27,979 bases of DNA from Alistipes sp. (GTDB lineage Bacteria > Bacteroidota > Bacteroidia > Bacteroidales > Rikenellaceae), in assembly GCA_017532885.1 (NCBI GenBank), contig JAFXIS010000036.1:1-27979 (forward strand). Direction: 5' to 3'. The first letter of the stretch is position 1, and each line of letters starts with the position of its first letter. The notes under the pieces were generated by a model. It searched no databases and was not told where the DNA came from. It worked only from the letters and a program-made list of their open reading frames with translations. The position numbers and the translations under genes are program-made. Of the stretch, positions 1 to 8,565 are shown one piece after another.

Positions 1-25
1 CAAAATTCAAAATTGTGTTTTGAAT
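1..25. repeat. AAAATTC heptad repeat with inverted copy
   Basis: The window opens inside a tandem of the heptad AAAATTC. An eight-base arm ATTCAAAA (5-12) is followed after five bases by its inverse TTTTGAAT (18-25). The same heptad tandem occurs at 5367-5392 and 5461-5472, so this is probably the edge of a dispersed intergenic repeat whose other part lies upstream of the window. Confidence 0.6.
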
Positions 26-86
26 CCATCACTCTGAGGGAGCGCAAGCGATCAGTGAAAGCACTGCGAGTAAGAGAGAGCAGAGG

Positions 87-139
87 GTAAGATTTTCGAG
101 ATTCTCACGCTTTGCTCAGAATGACGACGAAAATCTTAC
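87..139. repeat. REP/MITE-like nested inverted repeat
   Basis: A perfect 12-bp inverted repeat, GTAAGATTTTCG (87-98) and CGAAAATCTTAC (128-139), encloses a second small inverted pair, ATTCT (101-105) and AGAAT (118-122). The inner sequence, CTCACG then GCTCAGAATGAC, resembles the CTCACGGCTCGGCGAAATGAC stretch at about 5420-5440. Together with the heptad at 1-25 this suggests a dispersed palindromic repeat unit in the spacer before the outer-membrane protein gene. No gene is visible in 1-224. Confidence 0.6.
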
Positions 140-224
140 TATTTGCCGAGCGGGAGTAGGTAAAAGCCACCCTTATGGTGGATTAGTCCAAAATAAAAGG
201 AATTTTAGATAAAAGAATACAGAA

Positions 225-1895
225 ATGAGAAGTTTTAAGAATATAGCACTTGTCGTAATGGCAGCCTTGCTCTCGTGGTCGGCATCGGCACAAAGCTTTG
301 GAGGTTTGTTAATGGACCGCGACGGCATGATGTCGAGCGATATGTATGAACTCTCGCAAGTGAACTTCGGATTCGGAACAGCCCGCTCAATGGCTATGGC
401 GGGAGCTTTCACATCACTCGGAGGCGATGTATCGTCAATGGCGCTAAACCCCGCAGGTTTGGGAATGTATCGCACAAACGACTTCTCGATAACCCCGATG
501 ATGAGCTTCCAAAACGCAAAGAACAGCGCGGCAAATTGGGGTGACAACTCACGCAGCCGTTTCTCGATGGGTAGCCTCGGACTTGTGTTGAATGTATTCG
601 AGGGAAGCGATTCGGGATTGATAAGTTTCAACTTCGGATTCGGATATAATCGAATTGCCGACCTGAATTACAGCTATGGTTTTCACTCGGCAAGTGCCCC
701 CTCGACCTCACCGCTACGCTCGATTACGGATGCCTTCTCGCTGCAACTCGGTAGCGCAGGTCTATTCCCCTCGAGCGAAGGTAAGTTGGACTACGACTTC
801 CGCGACGCCTACTTATGGGGTGGCATATTGGCCTACAACGGCTGGTTGCTCGATGCTGAGGGCAGTGGTGCAGACCGCTATTGGACCAACGCAAATTGCA
901 TAGGTATAAATGCCGGCGTGGGACACACCTTGGGCGTGGAGAGCCGCGGCTCGATTGGCGAGTATGACATTTCGATGGGCATGAACTTTAATAACAAGGT
1001 TTATGTGGGTGCGACTTTGGGTTTGCAGGTGGTCGATTGGAAACGCGGTTTCTACTACTCGGAGGATTATCTCTATGAGGGTCAGGCTCCCATAGCGGGA
1101 TATGACGAGAGTGGAGAGCCTATCATCTTGAGCGATGCTGCCGAGTGGATGGATTACGACCAGATGGTGAATATCTCGGGTACGGGAGTGAATTTCAAGG
1201 TAGGAATAATCTATCGCCCAATACCGGCGTTGCGCTTCGGAATGGCAATACACACCCCGACATTCTACTCATTGGAGCGTGATTATCAGGCGTTTATGGG
1301 AACGAATTACAGTATGCCGCTCAATGGTAACAATGGCGATTTAACACCCGTACTATCGGATACAGGAGAAAATTCATGGGATTTCACCTCTCCCACACGC
1401 TTGATGTTTGGTGCATCGTATACGATAGCGAAGATGGCGATTATTTCGGTAGATTATGAGCGTACTTGGTATAACGGCATACGCATGAAGCATGTACCCA
1501 ATGGTTTTGACATCTACCCCGCGGACTATCGCGCCCAGATGAAGGAGAATTACAAGGGTGCCAATACGCTGCGTATCGGAGCAGAGTTGAAGCCCGTGCC
1601 ATTTATCTCGCTGCGTGCAGGATATGGTCTGTCGGCAGGAATGTTGCGCCACGACAAGGCGGAGTATACGAGTCGTCCGCAAAATTATCGCACCGAGGCG
1701 ATTACTGCCGGTGTGGGATTCTCGTTCGGACGCACAACCCTCGATTTTGCTTACCAGAATATCCAGAATAAGCTCACAAGCTATTACCTCTATTGGGCAA
1801 ATGATGCTTTTGGGGATGTAAATACCGAGAGTCCGCGTTACACGACAAAGTTCTCGCGCAACTATGCTATCGTAACTTTGGGTTACAGATTTTAG
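225..1895 (+). CDS. OmpP1/FadL-like outer-membrane beta-barrel protein
   Basis: The 556-residue product begins with a clear Sec signal peptide (basic start, hydrophobic stretch, cleavage near ASAQ at about residues 20-23). The segment after it, with GFGTARSMAMAGAFTSLGGD followed by ALNPAGLGMYR (about residues 48-84), matches the N-terminal hatch-like region of the OmpP1/FadL/TodX family found throughout Bacteroidota, often labelled hemin receptor. The rest is rich in alternating, aromatic beta-strand segments and ends in a terminal Phe (GYRF), the usual outer-membrane barrel signal. FadL relatives move hydrophobic compounds across the outer membrane; the substrate here is unknown. A strong terminator follows at once, so it is probably transcribed alone. 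No good TAnnTTTG box was found in its 224-bp upstream spacer. Confidence is high for the family and low for the function. Confidence 0.85.
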   Translation: MRSFKNIALVVMAALLSWSASAQSFGGLLMDRDGMMSSDMYELSQVNFGFGTARSMAMAGAFTSLGGDVSSMALNPAGLGMYRTNDFSITPMMSFQNAKNSAANWGDNSRSRFSMGSLGLVLNVFEGSDSGLISFNFGFGYNRIADLNYSYGFHSASAPSTSPLRSITDAFSLQLGSAGLFPSSEGKLDYDFRDAYLWGGILAYNGWLLDAEGSGADRYWTNANCIGINAGVGHTLGVESRGSIGEYDISMGMNFNNKVYVGATLGLQVVDWKRGFYYSEDYLYEGQAPIAGYDESGEPIILSDAAEWMDYDQMVNISGTGVNFKVGIIYRPIPALRFGMAIHTPTFYSLERDYQAFMGTNYSMPLNGNNGDLTPVLSDTGENSWDFTSPTRLMFGASYTIAKMAIISVDYERTWYNGIRMKHVPNGFDIYPADYRAQMKENYKGANTLRIGAELKPVPFISLRAGYGLSAGMLRHDKAEYTSRPQNYRTEAITAGVGFSFGRTTLDFAYQNIQNKLTSYYLYWANDAFGDVNTESPRYTTKFSRNYAIVTLGYRF

Positions 1896-1915
1896 CTCAG
1901 GCGTTAGCAAGACCT

Positions 1916-1950
1916 CTCCTCTACCCTAAAGGGTGGAGGAGTTTTTTGTT
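1916..1950 (+). terminator. Rho-independent terminator after the OMP gene
   Basis: An 11-bp stem, CTCCTCTACCC (1916-1926) with GGGTGGAGGAG (1931-1941, one G-T wobble), closes a TAAA loop and is followed by TTTTTTGTT. It ends transcription of the outer-membrane protein gene and separates it from the helicase gene. Confidence 0.9.
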
Positions 1951-1977
1951 TTATATGCTATTTTAGCAGAAAAATAG

Positions 1978-1985
1978 TATCTTTG
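1978..1985 (+). promoter_or_regulatory. Bacteroidota -7 box (TATCTTTG), leaderless start for the helicase
   Basis: TATCTTTG fits the TAnnTTTG -7 element of the Bacteroidota primary sigma factor. It ends only four bases before the helicase ATG at 1990, so transcription would begin at or next to the start codon. No -33 TTG at the usual spacing is evident in the AT-rich stretch upstream. Confidence 0.6.
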
Positions 1986-1989
1986 CGAT

Positions 1990-4449
1990 ATGGAATCACA
2001 GATACTTCAAGGACTAAATCGCGCACAGCGTGAAGCGGTGGTGAATTTTGAACACCCCTCGCTGATTATTGCCGGTGCCGGTTCGGGAAAGACCCGCGTA
2101 CTGACTTCGCGCATAGCCTACATGATAGAGCAGGGAGTAAATCCCTATAACATTCTGGCACTGACATTTACGAACAAGGCCGCAAAACAGATGCGCGAGC
2201 GCATAGAGCAGATGATAGGCTCGACAGCCAGACTCCTGCGCATGGGTACTTTCCACTCGGTGTTTTCGCGAATCTTAAGAGAGAATGCCGAAGCGATAGG
2301 TTTCTCGCAGAGCTACACGATTTATGAGCCCTCGGATTGCAAGAACCTCATAAAGACCATCTGCAAGGAGATGAATCTGCCGGAGGATAAGTATAAACCG
2401 GCGAGAGTCCTCTCACGCATATCGTATGCGAAAAATGCACTCGTAACTCCGGCGGCATATGCTGCAAACACGATATATGCCGCAGAGGATAGGCAGATGC
2501 AGATGCCGCATTTTGGAGAGGTCTACGACACCTATTGTCGTCGCTGCAAGCTCAATGGAGCGATGGATTTTGACGATTTGCTGTTGCAGACAAATATCCT
2601 GCTGCGCGACAGACCCGATATTTTGGCGAAGTATCAGGAGTTGTTCAAGTTTATATTGGTCGATGAGTATCAGGATACCAACTATGCGCAGTATATAATC
2701 ATTCGACGCCTCTCGCAACACCATGGTCGTGTATGCGTGGTGGGAGATGATGCGCAGAGCATCTACTCGTTCCGAGGAGCAAAAATCGAGAATATATTGT
2801 CATTCAAGCAGGACTACCCCACAGCGAAGATTTTTAAGTTGGAGCAGAACTACCGCTCGACACAGACCATCGTAAATGCTGCAAACTCGGTTATCGAGCG
2901 CAATGCTCATCGAATGGAGAAGGTCTGCTTCTCGGAGGGAGAAAAGGGTGAGAAAATAAAAATTTGCCACTGCCTAAACGACCGAGAGGAGGGCGATAAG
3001 ATTGCAAATGCCATACGCGACAAGATTCGCGAAACGGGCGATAGGTGGGAGGAGGTTGCGGTGTTGTATCGTACGAATAACCAATCGGCAGTAATGGAGC
3101 AGGCGCTAATGCGGCGTGGTATACCCTACCGAATATACAAGGGTAGCTCGTTTTACGACCACAAGGAGATTAAGGACCTGTTAGCATATATACGCTTGGT
3201 TATAAACCCCAAAGATGACGAGGCCTTCAAGCGTATAGTGAACTATCCGCTACGAGGTATTGGCGATACGACCGTGCAACGCATTGCGCAGATTGCTGCG
3301 GCACAAGGCTCGTCGATGTGGGAGGCGATAGACCAGATGGTCACGGAGGCAGAGTCGTTAGGCGACTCGGTGCAGAAGGTTATTGCCCGCAAAGTGAAGG
3401 AGTTTGTCGAATTGATTCGCTCTCTCGGCGAAGCACACGCCACAAAGGGTCTTTACGACTTCGGATTGGAGGTAGCAACACGCTCAGGTATTTTGGCACA
3501 GTATCGCATAGATAATTCGCCCGAAGCAACGAGTGCGATAGATAATATCGAGGAGTTGCTGAACTCGATGCAGCTCTTCAACGAACAGTGCGAGGCGGAG
3601 ATTCGTGCCGGAGAGCGCGAGGAGGATAATCGCCCCACAATCGAGGAGTGGTTGCAGAGCCAAATGCTGCAAACCGACATGGACCAAAACGAGGAGGGCG
3701 AGAATGACAAGGTTACACTTATGACCGTACACTCGGCAAAGGGTTTGGAGTATAAGTATGTATATATTGTCGGATGCGAAGAGAATCTGTTTCCCTCGCA
3801 GCGGGCAATGGAGACCCCAGATGGCTTGGAGGAGGAGCGACGACTGTTTTATGTAGCCCTGACACGCGCGAAGAGCGAGGCGATGTTATCATGCTGCGAG
3901 ATGCGCTTCAAGTGGGGAAATATGGAGTTCTCTTCGCCCAGCCGTTTCCTCAAGGAGATTGATTCACAATATGTGGAGAGTGACGAGGAGGCAGATATGA
4001 CAAGTGATGGATTCCAATCGCTCACACGAGGTTCGTTCGGGCGTGACCATACGGGTAATAGTTTTGGCGCAGGCGCGGAGCGACGATATGCCGCAGGAGG
4101 AGTGAAGCAGAGTGGTCGCTCGGCGATTGAGGAGTTGCGCCGCAATTTCGATTATCGCTTCCAAAAGCAGCGCGAGCAGGAGCGAAAAGCTCCCGACCCG
4201 AAGATTGTGGAGCCTTTGCGTCGCTCGACAGAAGGCATGCGCCGAGTGGTGACAACACCCGTAAATGATGCTGTACCGGCAGGGCCTTGCCCATATACGG
4301 TAGGAGAGGAGGTCGAGCATCCGAAATTTGGCGTCGGCACGATAAAGCGTATAGAGAGCCTTACGACAGACCATAAATTGGTGGTCGATTTCGGGCAGTA
4401 TGGCGAAAAGACCCTTTTGGCGAAGTTTGCGAAACTTACAAAACTATAG
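1990..4449 (+). CDS. UvrD/PcrA-family superfamily 1A DNA helicase
   Basis: This 819-residue protein has the full SF1A helicase motif set: Q-motif LNRAQREAV (about 9-17), Walker A AGAGSGKT (28-35), motif II DEYQDT (about 224-229), motif III GDDAQSIYSFRGA, the YRS of motif IV, motif V TVHSAKGLE (about 579) and motif VI LFYVALTRAK (about 620). A C-terminal Tudor-like segment containing HPKFGVGTI matches the RNA-polymerase-binding tail of PcrA/UvrD proteins. The family unwinds DNA 3' to 5' in nucleotide excision and mismatch repair and removes stalled polymerase. The ATG at 1990 is required because the Q-motif starts at residue 9, yet a -7 promoter box lies four bases upstream. That implies a leaderless mRNA. 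The glycosyltransferase gene follows after six bases and is probably co-transcribed. Confidence 0.95.
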   Translation: MESQILQGLNRAQREAVVNFEHPSLIIAGAGSGKTRVLTSRIAYMIEQGVNPYNILALTFTNKAAKQMRERIEQMIGSTARLLRMGTFHSVFSRILRENAEAIGFSQSYTIYEPSDCKNLIKTICKEMNLPEDKYKPARVLSRISYAKNALVTPAAYAANTIYAAEDRQMQMPHFGEVYDTYCRRCKLNGAMDFDDLLLQTNILLRDRPDILAKYQELFKFILVDEYQDTNYAQYIIIRRLSQHHGRVCVVGDDAQSIYSFRGAKIENILSFKQDYPTAKIFKLEQNYRSTQTIVNAANSVIERNAHRMEKVCFSEGEKGEKIKICHCLNDREEGDKIANAIRDKIRETGDRWEEVAVLYRTNNQSAVMEQALMRRGIPYRIYKGSSFYDHKEIKDLLAYIRLVINPKDDEAFKRIVNYPLRGIGDTTVQRIAQIAAAQGSSMWEAIDQMVTEAESLGDSVQKVIARKVKEFVELIRSLGEAHATKGLYDFGLEVATRSGILAQYRIDNSPEATSAIDNIEELLNSMQLFNEQCEAEIRAGEREEDNRPTIEEWLQSQMLQTDMDQNEEGENDKVTLMTVHSAKGLEYKYVYIVGCEENLFPSQRAMETPDGLEEERRLFYVALTRAKSEAMLSCCEMRFKWGNMEFSSPSRFLKEIDSQYVESDEEADMTSDGFQSLTRGSFGRDHTGNSFGAGAERRYAAGGVKQSGRSAIEELRRNFDYRFQKQREQERKAPDPKIVEPLRRSTEGMRRVVTTPVNDAVPAGPCPYTVGEEVEHPKFGVGTIKRIESLTTDHKLVVDFGQYGEKTLLAKFAKLTKL

Positions 4450-4455
4450 CGTGTT

Positions 4456-5394
4456 ATGAAAGAGCCTTTGGTATCGGTATGTATGACCGCCTATAACCAT
4501 GCGCCCTACATCGCAAGAGCGATTGAAGGGGTGCTGAAGCAGCGCACGACATTTGGCGTGGAGCTAATCATAGGCGAGGATTGCAGTCACGACAATACGC
4601 TCGCAATATGTAGAGAGTATGCAAAGCGTTATCCCGAGAGGATTCGCATAATGACAGCCGAGCGGAATGTCGGAATGCGCGAAAATTATCGTCGCACAGC
4701 ACTCGCCGCACAAGGGCGTTATGTAGCCTACTGCGACGGCGATGATTTCTGGATAGACGAGGAGAAGTTGCAACGACAAGTCGAGGCGTTAGAGAATAAT
4801 CCTTCGGTTGGAATGTGTTACACGCGCTCGGAGCGTCGCATAGAGCATAGTGACAAGCGTTGGATATATCCCAAAGAGGGGTTGTTTGTGGAGTTTGAGA
4901 AGCTGCTGTTCAACAACACGGTGGAGAACTGCACGGCCGTAGCGCGACGCGAACTTATAGAGCGATATTATGCCGAAGTGCAGCCCGAATGCCACCCGGA
5001 GTGGCTTACGGACGATGCTCCGATGTGGATTTGGTTTGCAGCAGAGAGCCGAATTGTGGCATTGGAGCAGGTAACGGCGGTACATTCGCTCCTCAAGGAG
5101 AGTGTCAGCCAGAGTAGCGATTATCTGAAGCGGATAGCCTTCTGCGACTCGTTAGTCGATATTTCGCTATGGTTCGATGAGCGTTACAGCGGCGGAAAAT
5201 TCAGCAGGAAATTGCTTCGCAAACGCATGGAAGTGGCGCTTTGGGTGCTTTCGTACAACGGCTCGTTTAAGGAGTATTTTTCGCGTTGGTGGCAGGATGT
5301 GAGGCACACGCCGCGACTTTTGTTCAACCTTGCGGGATATGGTTTAGCGGTGAAGAAGGTGTGGAGAAATTCAAAATTCAAAATTCAAAATTAA
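4456..5394 (+). CDS. Glycosyltransferase family 2 protein with repeat-derived C-terminus
   Basis: The 312-residue protein has a GT-A fold N-terminus. It begins VSVCMTAYNHAPYI, then has LIIGEDCSHDNT (the nucleotide-binding DxS-like region) and CDGDDFW (about 92-98), the DxD-type metal and nucleotide-sugar site. GT2 enzymes transfer a sugar from an NDP-sugar to lipid, polysaccharide or protein acceptors; this acceptor is unknown. No membrane segment is obvious, so it is probably cytosolic or peripheral. It starts six bases after the helicase stop. The last residues, about NSKFKIQN, are encoded by the AAAATTC heptad repeat at 5367-5392 and are unlikely to be part of the ancestral fold: the repeat appears to have replaced the original stop. 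The GT2 family call is firm; the acceptor is open. Confidence 0.85.
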   Translation: MKEPLVSVCMTAYNHAPYIARAIEGVLKQRTTFGVELIIGEDCSHDNTLAICREYAKRYPERIRIMTAERNVGMRENYRRTALAAQGRYVAYCDGDDFWIDEEKLQRQVEALENNPSVGMCYTRSERRIEHSDKRWIYPKEGLFVEFEKLLFNNTVENCTAVARRELIERYYAEVQPECHPEWLTDDAPMWIWFAAESRIVALEQVTAVHSLLKESVSQSSDYLKRIAFCDSLVDISLWFDERYSGGKFSRKLLRKRMEVALWVLSYNGSFKEYFSRWWQDVRHTPRLLFNLAGYGLAVKKVWRNSKFKIQN

Positions 5395-5472
5395 CCCGAC
5401 ACAAGGTCGGCTTTTCCTCCTCACGGCTCGGCGAAATGACAAGAGAGGAAATGGCATATAAAATTCAAAATT
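5367..5472. repeat. Dispersed intergenic repeat bounded by AAAATTC heptads
   Basis: Three to four tandem heptads (5367-5392) and a shorter copy (5461-5472) bracket about 70 bp. Inside are a small hairpin CCGAC/GTCGG (5396-5400 and 5406-5410) followed by CTTTTCC, which may act as a weak terminator, and the stretch CTCACGGCTCGGCGAAATGAC, related to the one at about 105-125. The left heptads are translated as the end of the glycosyltransferase. The element resembles REP/MITE-type units that carry no gene. Confidence 0.6.
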
Positions 5473-5501
5473 GATATATTATTTATTGCGACTAACTAAT
5501 T

Positions 5502-5693
5502 ATGAGAGATTTTGAAATTTTACTGACCACTATTGTATTGATAGCATTTATCGTGCTGATTATAAAGGCTATAATTAATAGTGCCACAAATATGCCTACT
5601 TGGCAGGGAATAATTATTAGTGCTTTGCTTGGCATGCTACCGTTTTATCTAATAATGTGCTGGTTGGGCTGGATGGGCGAGAGTAGAGAGTAG
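5502..5693 (+). CDS. Small two-helix membrane protein, function unknown
   Basis: This 63-residue ORF encodes two strongly hydrophobic helices (about residues 5-25 and 36-56) joined by a short polar turn (SATNMPTWQG), ending in a charged GESRE tail. I do not recognise a family. It lies between the repeat unit after the glycosyltransferase and endonuclease III, 28 bp before the latter, in the same orientation. No SD site and no exact TAnnTTTG box precedes it. The helix-turn-helix membrane layout and an open frame in an AT-rich spacer make a real small protein plausible. A chance hydrophobic ORF remains possible. Confidence 0.45.
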   Translation: MRDFEILLTTIVLIAFIVLIIKAIINSATNMPTWQGIIISALLGMLPFYLIMCWLGWMGESRE

Positions 5694-5721
5694 AGATAAT
5701 AGATAGAAAATACAATAAGTT

Positions 5722-6369
5722 ATGACACTCAAAGAGCGATACGAAAATATAATTGCATGGTTCGAGAAGAATATGCCTGTGGCGGAGAGTGAGCTGAATT
5801 ATGAAACACCCTTCGAGCTGTTGGTGGCGGTGATTCTCTCGGCTCAATGTACCGACAAACGCGTAAACCTCACAACGCCGGCTCTCTTTGAGGCCTACCC
5901 CACGCCGCAAGCTATGGCACAAGCGTCGGCAGAGGAGATTTTTCCGTATATAAAGAGCATATCGTATCCAAACAATAAGGCAAAGCACTTGGCGGCAATG
6001 GCGCGTATGCTCGTTGATGAGTTCAATGGCGAGGTGCCAAGCGACTTAAAGGAGCTGCAACGACTGCCCGGCGTGGGACGAAAAACAGCAAATGTAATTG
6101 GCGCAGTGATTTGGCAAAAAGAGGTGATGCCCGTAGATACGCATGTCTTTAGGGTTTCGGCGCGCATAGGTCTGACCCGCGGAGCCAAAACCCCACTACA
6201 AACAGAGTTGCAGTTGGAGAAACATATACCCTCGCATCTGCTGCCCATAGCGCATCATTGGCTTATACTGCATGGGCGTTATACCTGCATCGCACGCGCG
6301 CCAAAGTGTGCGGAGTGCGGCATAAAGGAGTGGTGCAGATACTTTTCTAAGAAAAAAATCGTTGATTAA
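5722..6369 (+). CDS. nth: Endonuclease III (DNA glycosylase/AP lyase)
   Basis: This 215-residue protein, the usual family length, removes oxidised pyrimidines and nicks at the resulting abasic site in base-excision repair. The helix-hairpin-helix is LPGVGRKTANV, with the catalytic lysine at about residue 122 in GRKTA. The catalytic aspartate lies in PVDTHVFR (about 139). The C-terminal [4Fe-4S] cluster ligands have the exact Cys-x6-Cys-x2-Cys-x5-Cys spacing at residues 189, 196, 199 and 205. The N-terminal LLVAVILSAQCTDKRVN segment is also diagnostic. The ATG at 5722 gives the expected N-terminus. The promoter of the next gene overlaps its stop codon. All catalytic and cluster residues are present, so it should be active. 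Confidence 0.97.
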   Translation: MTLKERYENIIAWFEKNMPVAESELNYETPFELLVAVILSAQCTDKRVNLTTPALFEAYPTPQAMAQASAEEIFPYIKSISYPNNKAKHLAAMARMLVDEFNGEVPSDLKELQRLPGVGRKTANVIGAVIWQKEVMPVDTHVFRVSARIGLTRGAKTPLQTELQLEKHIPSHLLPIAHHWLILHGRYTCIARAPKCAECGIKEWCRYFSKKKIVD

Positions 6370-6389
6370 CAGAATTATTCGTATATTTG
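6362..6389 (+). promoter_or_regulatory. Bacteroidota promoter for the S41 peptidase gene
   Basis: TATATTTG (6382-6389) is an exact TAnnTTTG -7 box. A TTG at 6362-6364, 17 bases upstream, may be the -33 element, though the spacing is slightly short. The box sits just after the endonuclease III stop and about 48 bp before the ATG at 6438, giving the peptidase gene its own start of transcription. Confidence 0.65.
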
Positions 6390-6437
6390 ACCCCTTACAA
6401 GGAGTATATAAGTTATTAACTAACAACAAGTATCGAG

Positions 6438-8417
6438 ATGAACAGATTTTTGGAGTTAAAAAATATTGCAAAACAGAGCCTCAGAATGGCGGCTGTTTTG
6501 CTGGCGTTTATCGCTACGACTCTCTCAACCGCATGTACCGAGGAGGTGGAGACAGGTCCGAAGCGCACTTATGTTGAAGGTGTGACTTTGCCACTTTCGA
6601 CATATGTCATCGTACCCTCGGATGGCAAGAAGGTCACTGTGGCTTTTGAGACTGATGCGGCATTTACTTTGGAGAAGGAGGATGATCACAACATCGTAAC
6701 TTCAATGAAGCTCAACGAGGATATTGTAACATCAGGAAAGAAGGGTCCCCAAAGCTTGGAGCTGATGATTGACAAGAACAGCACCGAGCAGGAGCGCACA
6801 GTAAAGATTTACATCACGGTGGAGGGCTTCAATAAAACAACGCTGCTCACAATCCAACAATCGACCAAGTACAAGGATATGGACGAGGTGACGAAGTATA
6901 TGGATAAACGCCTTCGTGAGGAGTATTATTGGCTGGATGAGTACAACGAGAAGTGGCAGAGCTTCGATTTCAAGGTGCAATACAAGACCGAGGACGCGTA
7001 TAACGAAATGCTGCTCAAGAACCTGGGTAACATGACAACAAACAAGGCCGACGGAGGTGTAAATTATAATGGCAAGCGTTACATCTATACCAATGTGGCA
7101 ATGATTCCTCAGCACGAGTACAACTCGTCGATGACGCGTGCCGGAGGTGCTGTGACTTATGGTTACGGATTCGATATTTCGAGCATTATCCTGATTATTG
7201 ACGACAACGGTACCGAGAGCACAAACGATGACTCTTATGTATTCGTAGTGGAGCATGTATATGCCAACTCGCCCGCAGCTTCATCGGGATTGCGTCGTGG
7301 CGATTACATCTCGATGGTAAACGGCAACACCATTACAGGAAATAACTACAACAATATTTACTACACATTGGTGACACAGACCGCAAACTCGATTAACCTT
7401 CAGAAGATTGACCCCAAGACAATGAAGGAGGCTAAGGTAACTATTTCGCGTCGCCAATTTAACGCCAACCCCGTAGCGTATAGTGCCGTTTTGAACCCCT
7501 CGGAGGAGATTAACCCCTCGGGTAAGAAAATCGGATATTTGGCTTACCTATCGTTCGACCACGACGGTGACGACAAGCTTATCGAGGCTATCCAGAATTT
7601 GCAGGCGGCAGGTGCCGAGGAGATGATTCTCGACTTGCGCTCAAATGGCGGAGGTTCGGTGGACTCGGCGGTAAAGCTCAGCAGTATGCTCATTGATGAG
7701 AGCTATGTGGGTCAGGTTTGCACGAAGCTTGTTCACAACCCCAAGAATATTTATTACAACGGAGCGAACCAGACTACAACTTTCCTATTCCGCAAATACG
7801 AGAATGGGGATGAAACAGGTCAGGACTTGCCCAACCTCAACATGAAGAAGGTTTATGTGATTGTGTCGGATGGCACGGCATCGGCAAGTGAGATGGTGAT
7901 TATGTCGTTGCGAGGCATGGATATCGAGGTTGAGCTTATTGGTAAGACTACCGAGGGTAAGAATAGCGGCATGGAGGTTACGGCAAAGACTCATAACAAC
8001 TATGTTTACGAGTTTGCGCCGATTACATTCCTCAATTTCAACGCCAAGGATGAATACGAATATAGCGATGGTATTAAGCCGCAGGTCGATTTCGACGAGA
8101 TATTAAAGAGCGAGAAAGACAAGAATTTGAACTTTAGTCTACGAATATTCCCCTCGCCGGAGGCTCCATGGGGTAATACGACGGAGGATATGGCCCTGTT
8201 TGAGACTATATTGAGAATAAACGGTAAATCGTTGTTTGGCGGCAATGCTGCAACTACGGCATTGTGGCAGAAGGGTGCTACAACACGCGCAAATACGGCG
8301 ATGCCGATTGTCGGTAAAGAGCAGATGCCACGCATATTTACATCGTGGAAGAAGTCGGGTGCTTGCATACTACAACAGGAACGCCCACAAACGGAAGTTT
8401 CGGGACAAGAGAATTAA
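6438..8417 (+). CDS. Secreted lipoprotein: BACON-like, PDZ and S41 (CtpA-type) peptidase
   Basis: The 659-residue product begins with a lipoprotein signal, lipobox LSTAC with Cys33, so it is anchored to a membrane, probably facing the periplasm or surface. Residues about 45-142 look like a BACON/Ig-like domain (ending LLTIQQS). A PDZ segment covers about 235-335, including GLRRGDYISMVNG. The S41 tail-specific protease domain follows (about 360-550), with LDLRSNGGG near 398-406, Ser482 in TASASE as likely nucleophile and Lys508 in TEGK as its partner; the 26-residue separation suits the Ser-Lys dyad of this family. It probably trims or degrades envelope proteins. It has its own promoter at 6362-6389 and a hairpin terminator downstream, so it is likely monocistronic. 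Confidence 0.92.
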   Translation: MNRFLELKNIAKQSLRMAAVLLAFIATTLSTACTEEVETGPKRTYVEGVTLPLSTYVIVPSDGKKVTVAFETDAAFTLEKEDDHNIVTSMKLNEDIVTSGKKGPQSLELMIDKNSTEQERTVKIYITVEGFNKTTLLTIQQSTKYKDMDEVTKYMDKRLREEYYWLDEYNEKWQSFDFKVQYKTEDAYNEMLLKNLGNMTTNKADGGVNYNGKRYIYTNVAMIPQHEYNSSMTRAGGAVTYGYGFDISSIILIIDDNGTESTNDDSYVFVVEHVYANSPAASSGLRRGDYISMVNGNTITGNNYNNIYYTLVTQTANSINLQKIDPKTMKEAKVTISRRQFNANPVAYSAVLNPSEEINPSGKKIGYLAYLSFDHDGDDKLIEAIQNLQAAGAEEMILDLRSNGGGSVDSAVKLSSMLIDESYVGQVCTKLVHNPKNIYYNGANQTTTFLFRKYENGDETGQDLPNLNMKKVYVIVSDGTASASEMVIMSLRGMDIEVELIGKTTEGKNSGMEVTAKTHNNYVYEFAPITFLNFNAKDEYEYSDGIKPQVDFDEILKSEKDKNLNFSLRIFPSPEAPWGNTTEDMALFETILRINGKSLFGGNAATTALWQKGATTRANTAMPIVGKEQMPRIFTSWKKSGACILQQERPQTEVSGQEN

Positions 8418-8428
8418 TTAAAAGAAGA

Positions 8429-8465
8429 GGCTCATATGTCGTTTTGCGCGATATATGAGCCTTTT
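8429..8465 (+). terminator. Hairpin terminator after the S41 peptidase gene
   Basis: A 13-bp stem (8429-8441 with 8449-8461, one G-T wobble) has a seven-base loop and is followed by TTTT. It lies 11 bp after the peptidase stop. The T-run is short, so its strength is uncertain. Confidence 0.65.
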
Positions 8466-8565
8466 GAGCCAATTTAAGAGAGAAATGATACCGCTGCGCG
8501 GAGAATATTTATTGTAATTTTACATCTCCCGCCGAGGTTTTCCACAAAATGAAAGGAGATACCGT

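Noticed and set aside
5367..5472. Possible CRISPR-like repeat array from the regularly spaced AAAATTC units
   Set aside because: The units are seven bases in direct tandem without spacers and there are no cas genes; it is a simple dispersed repeat.
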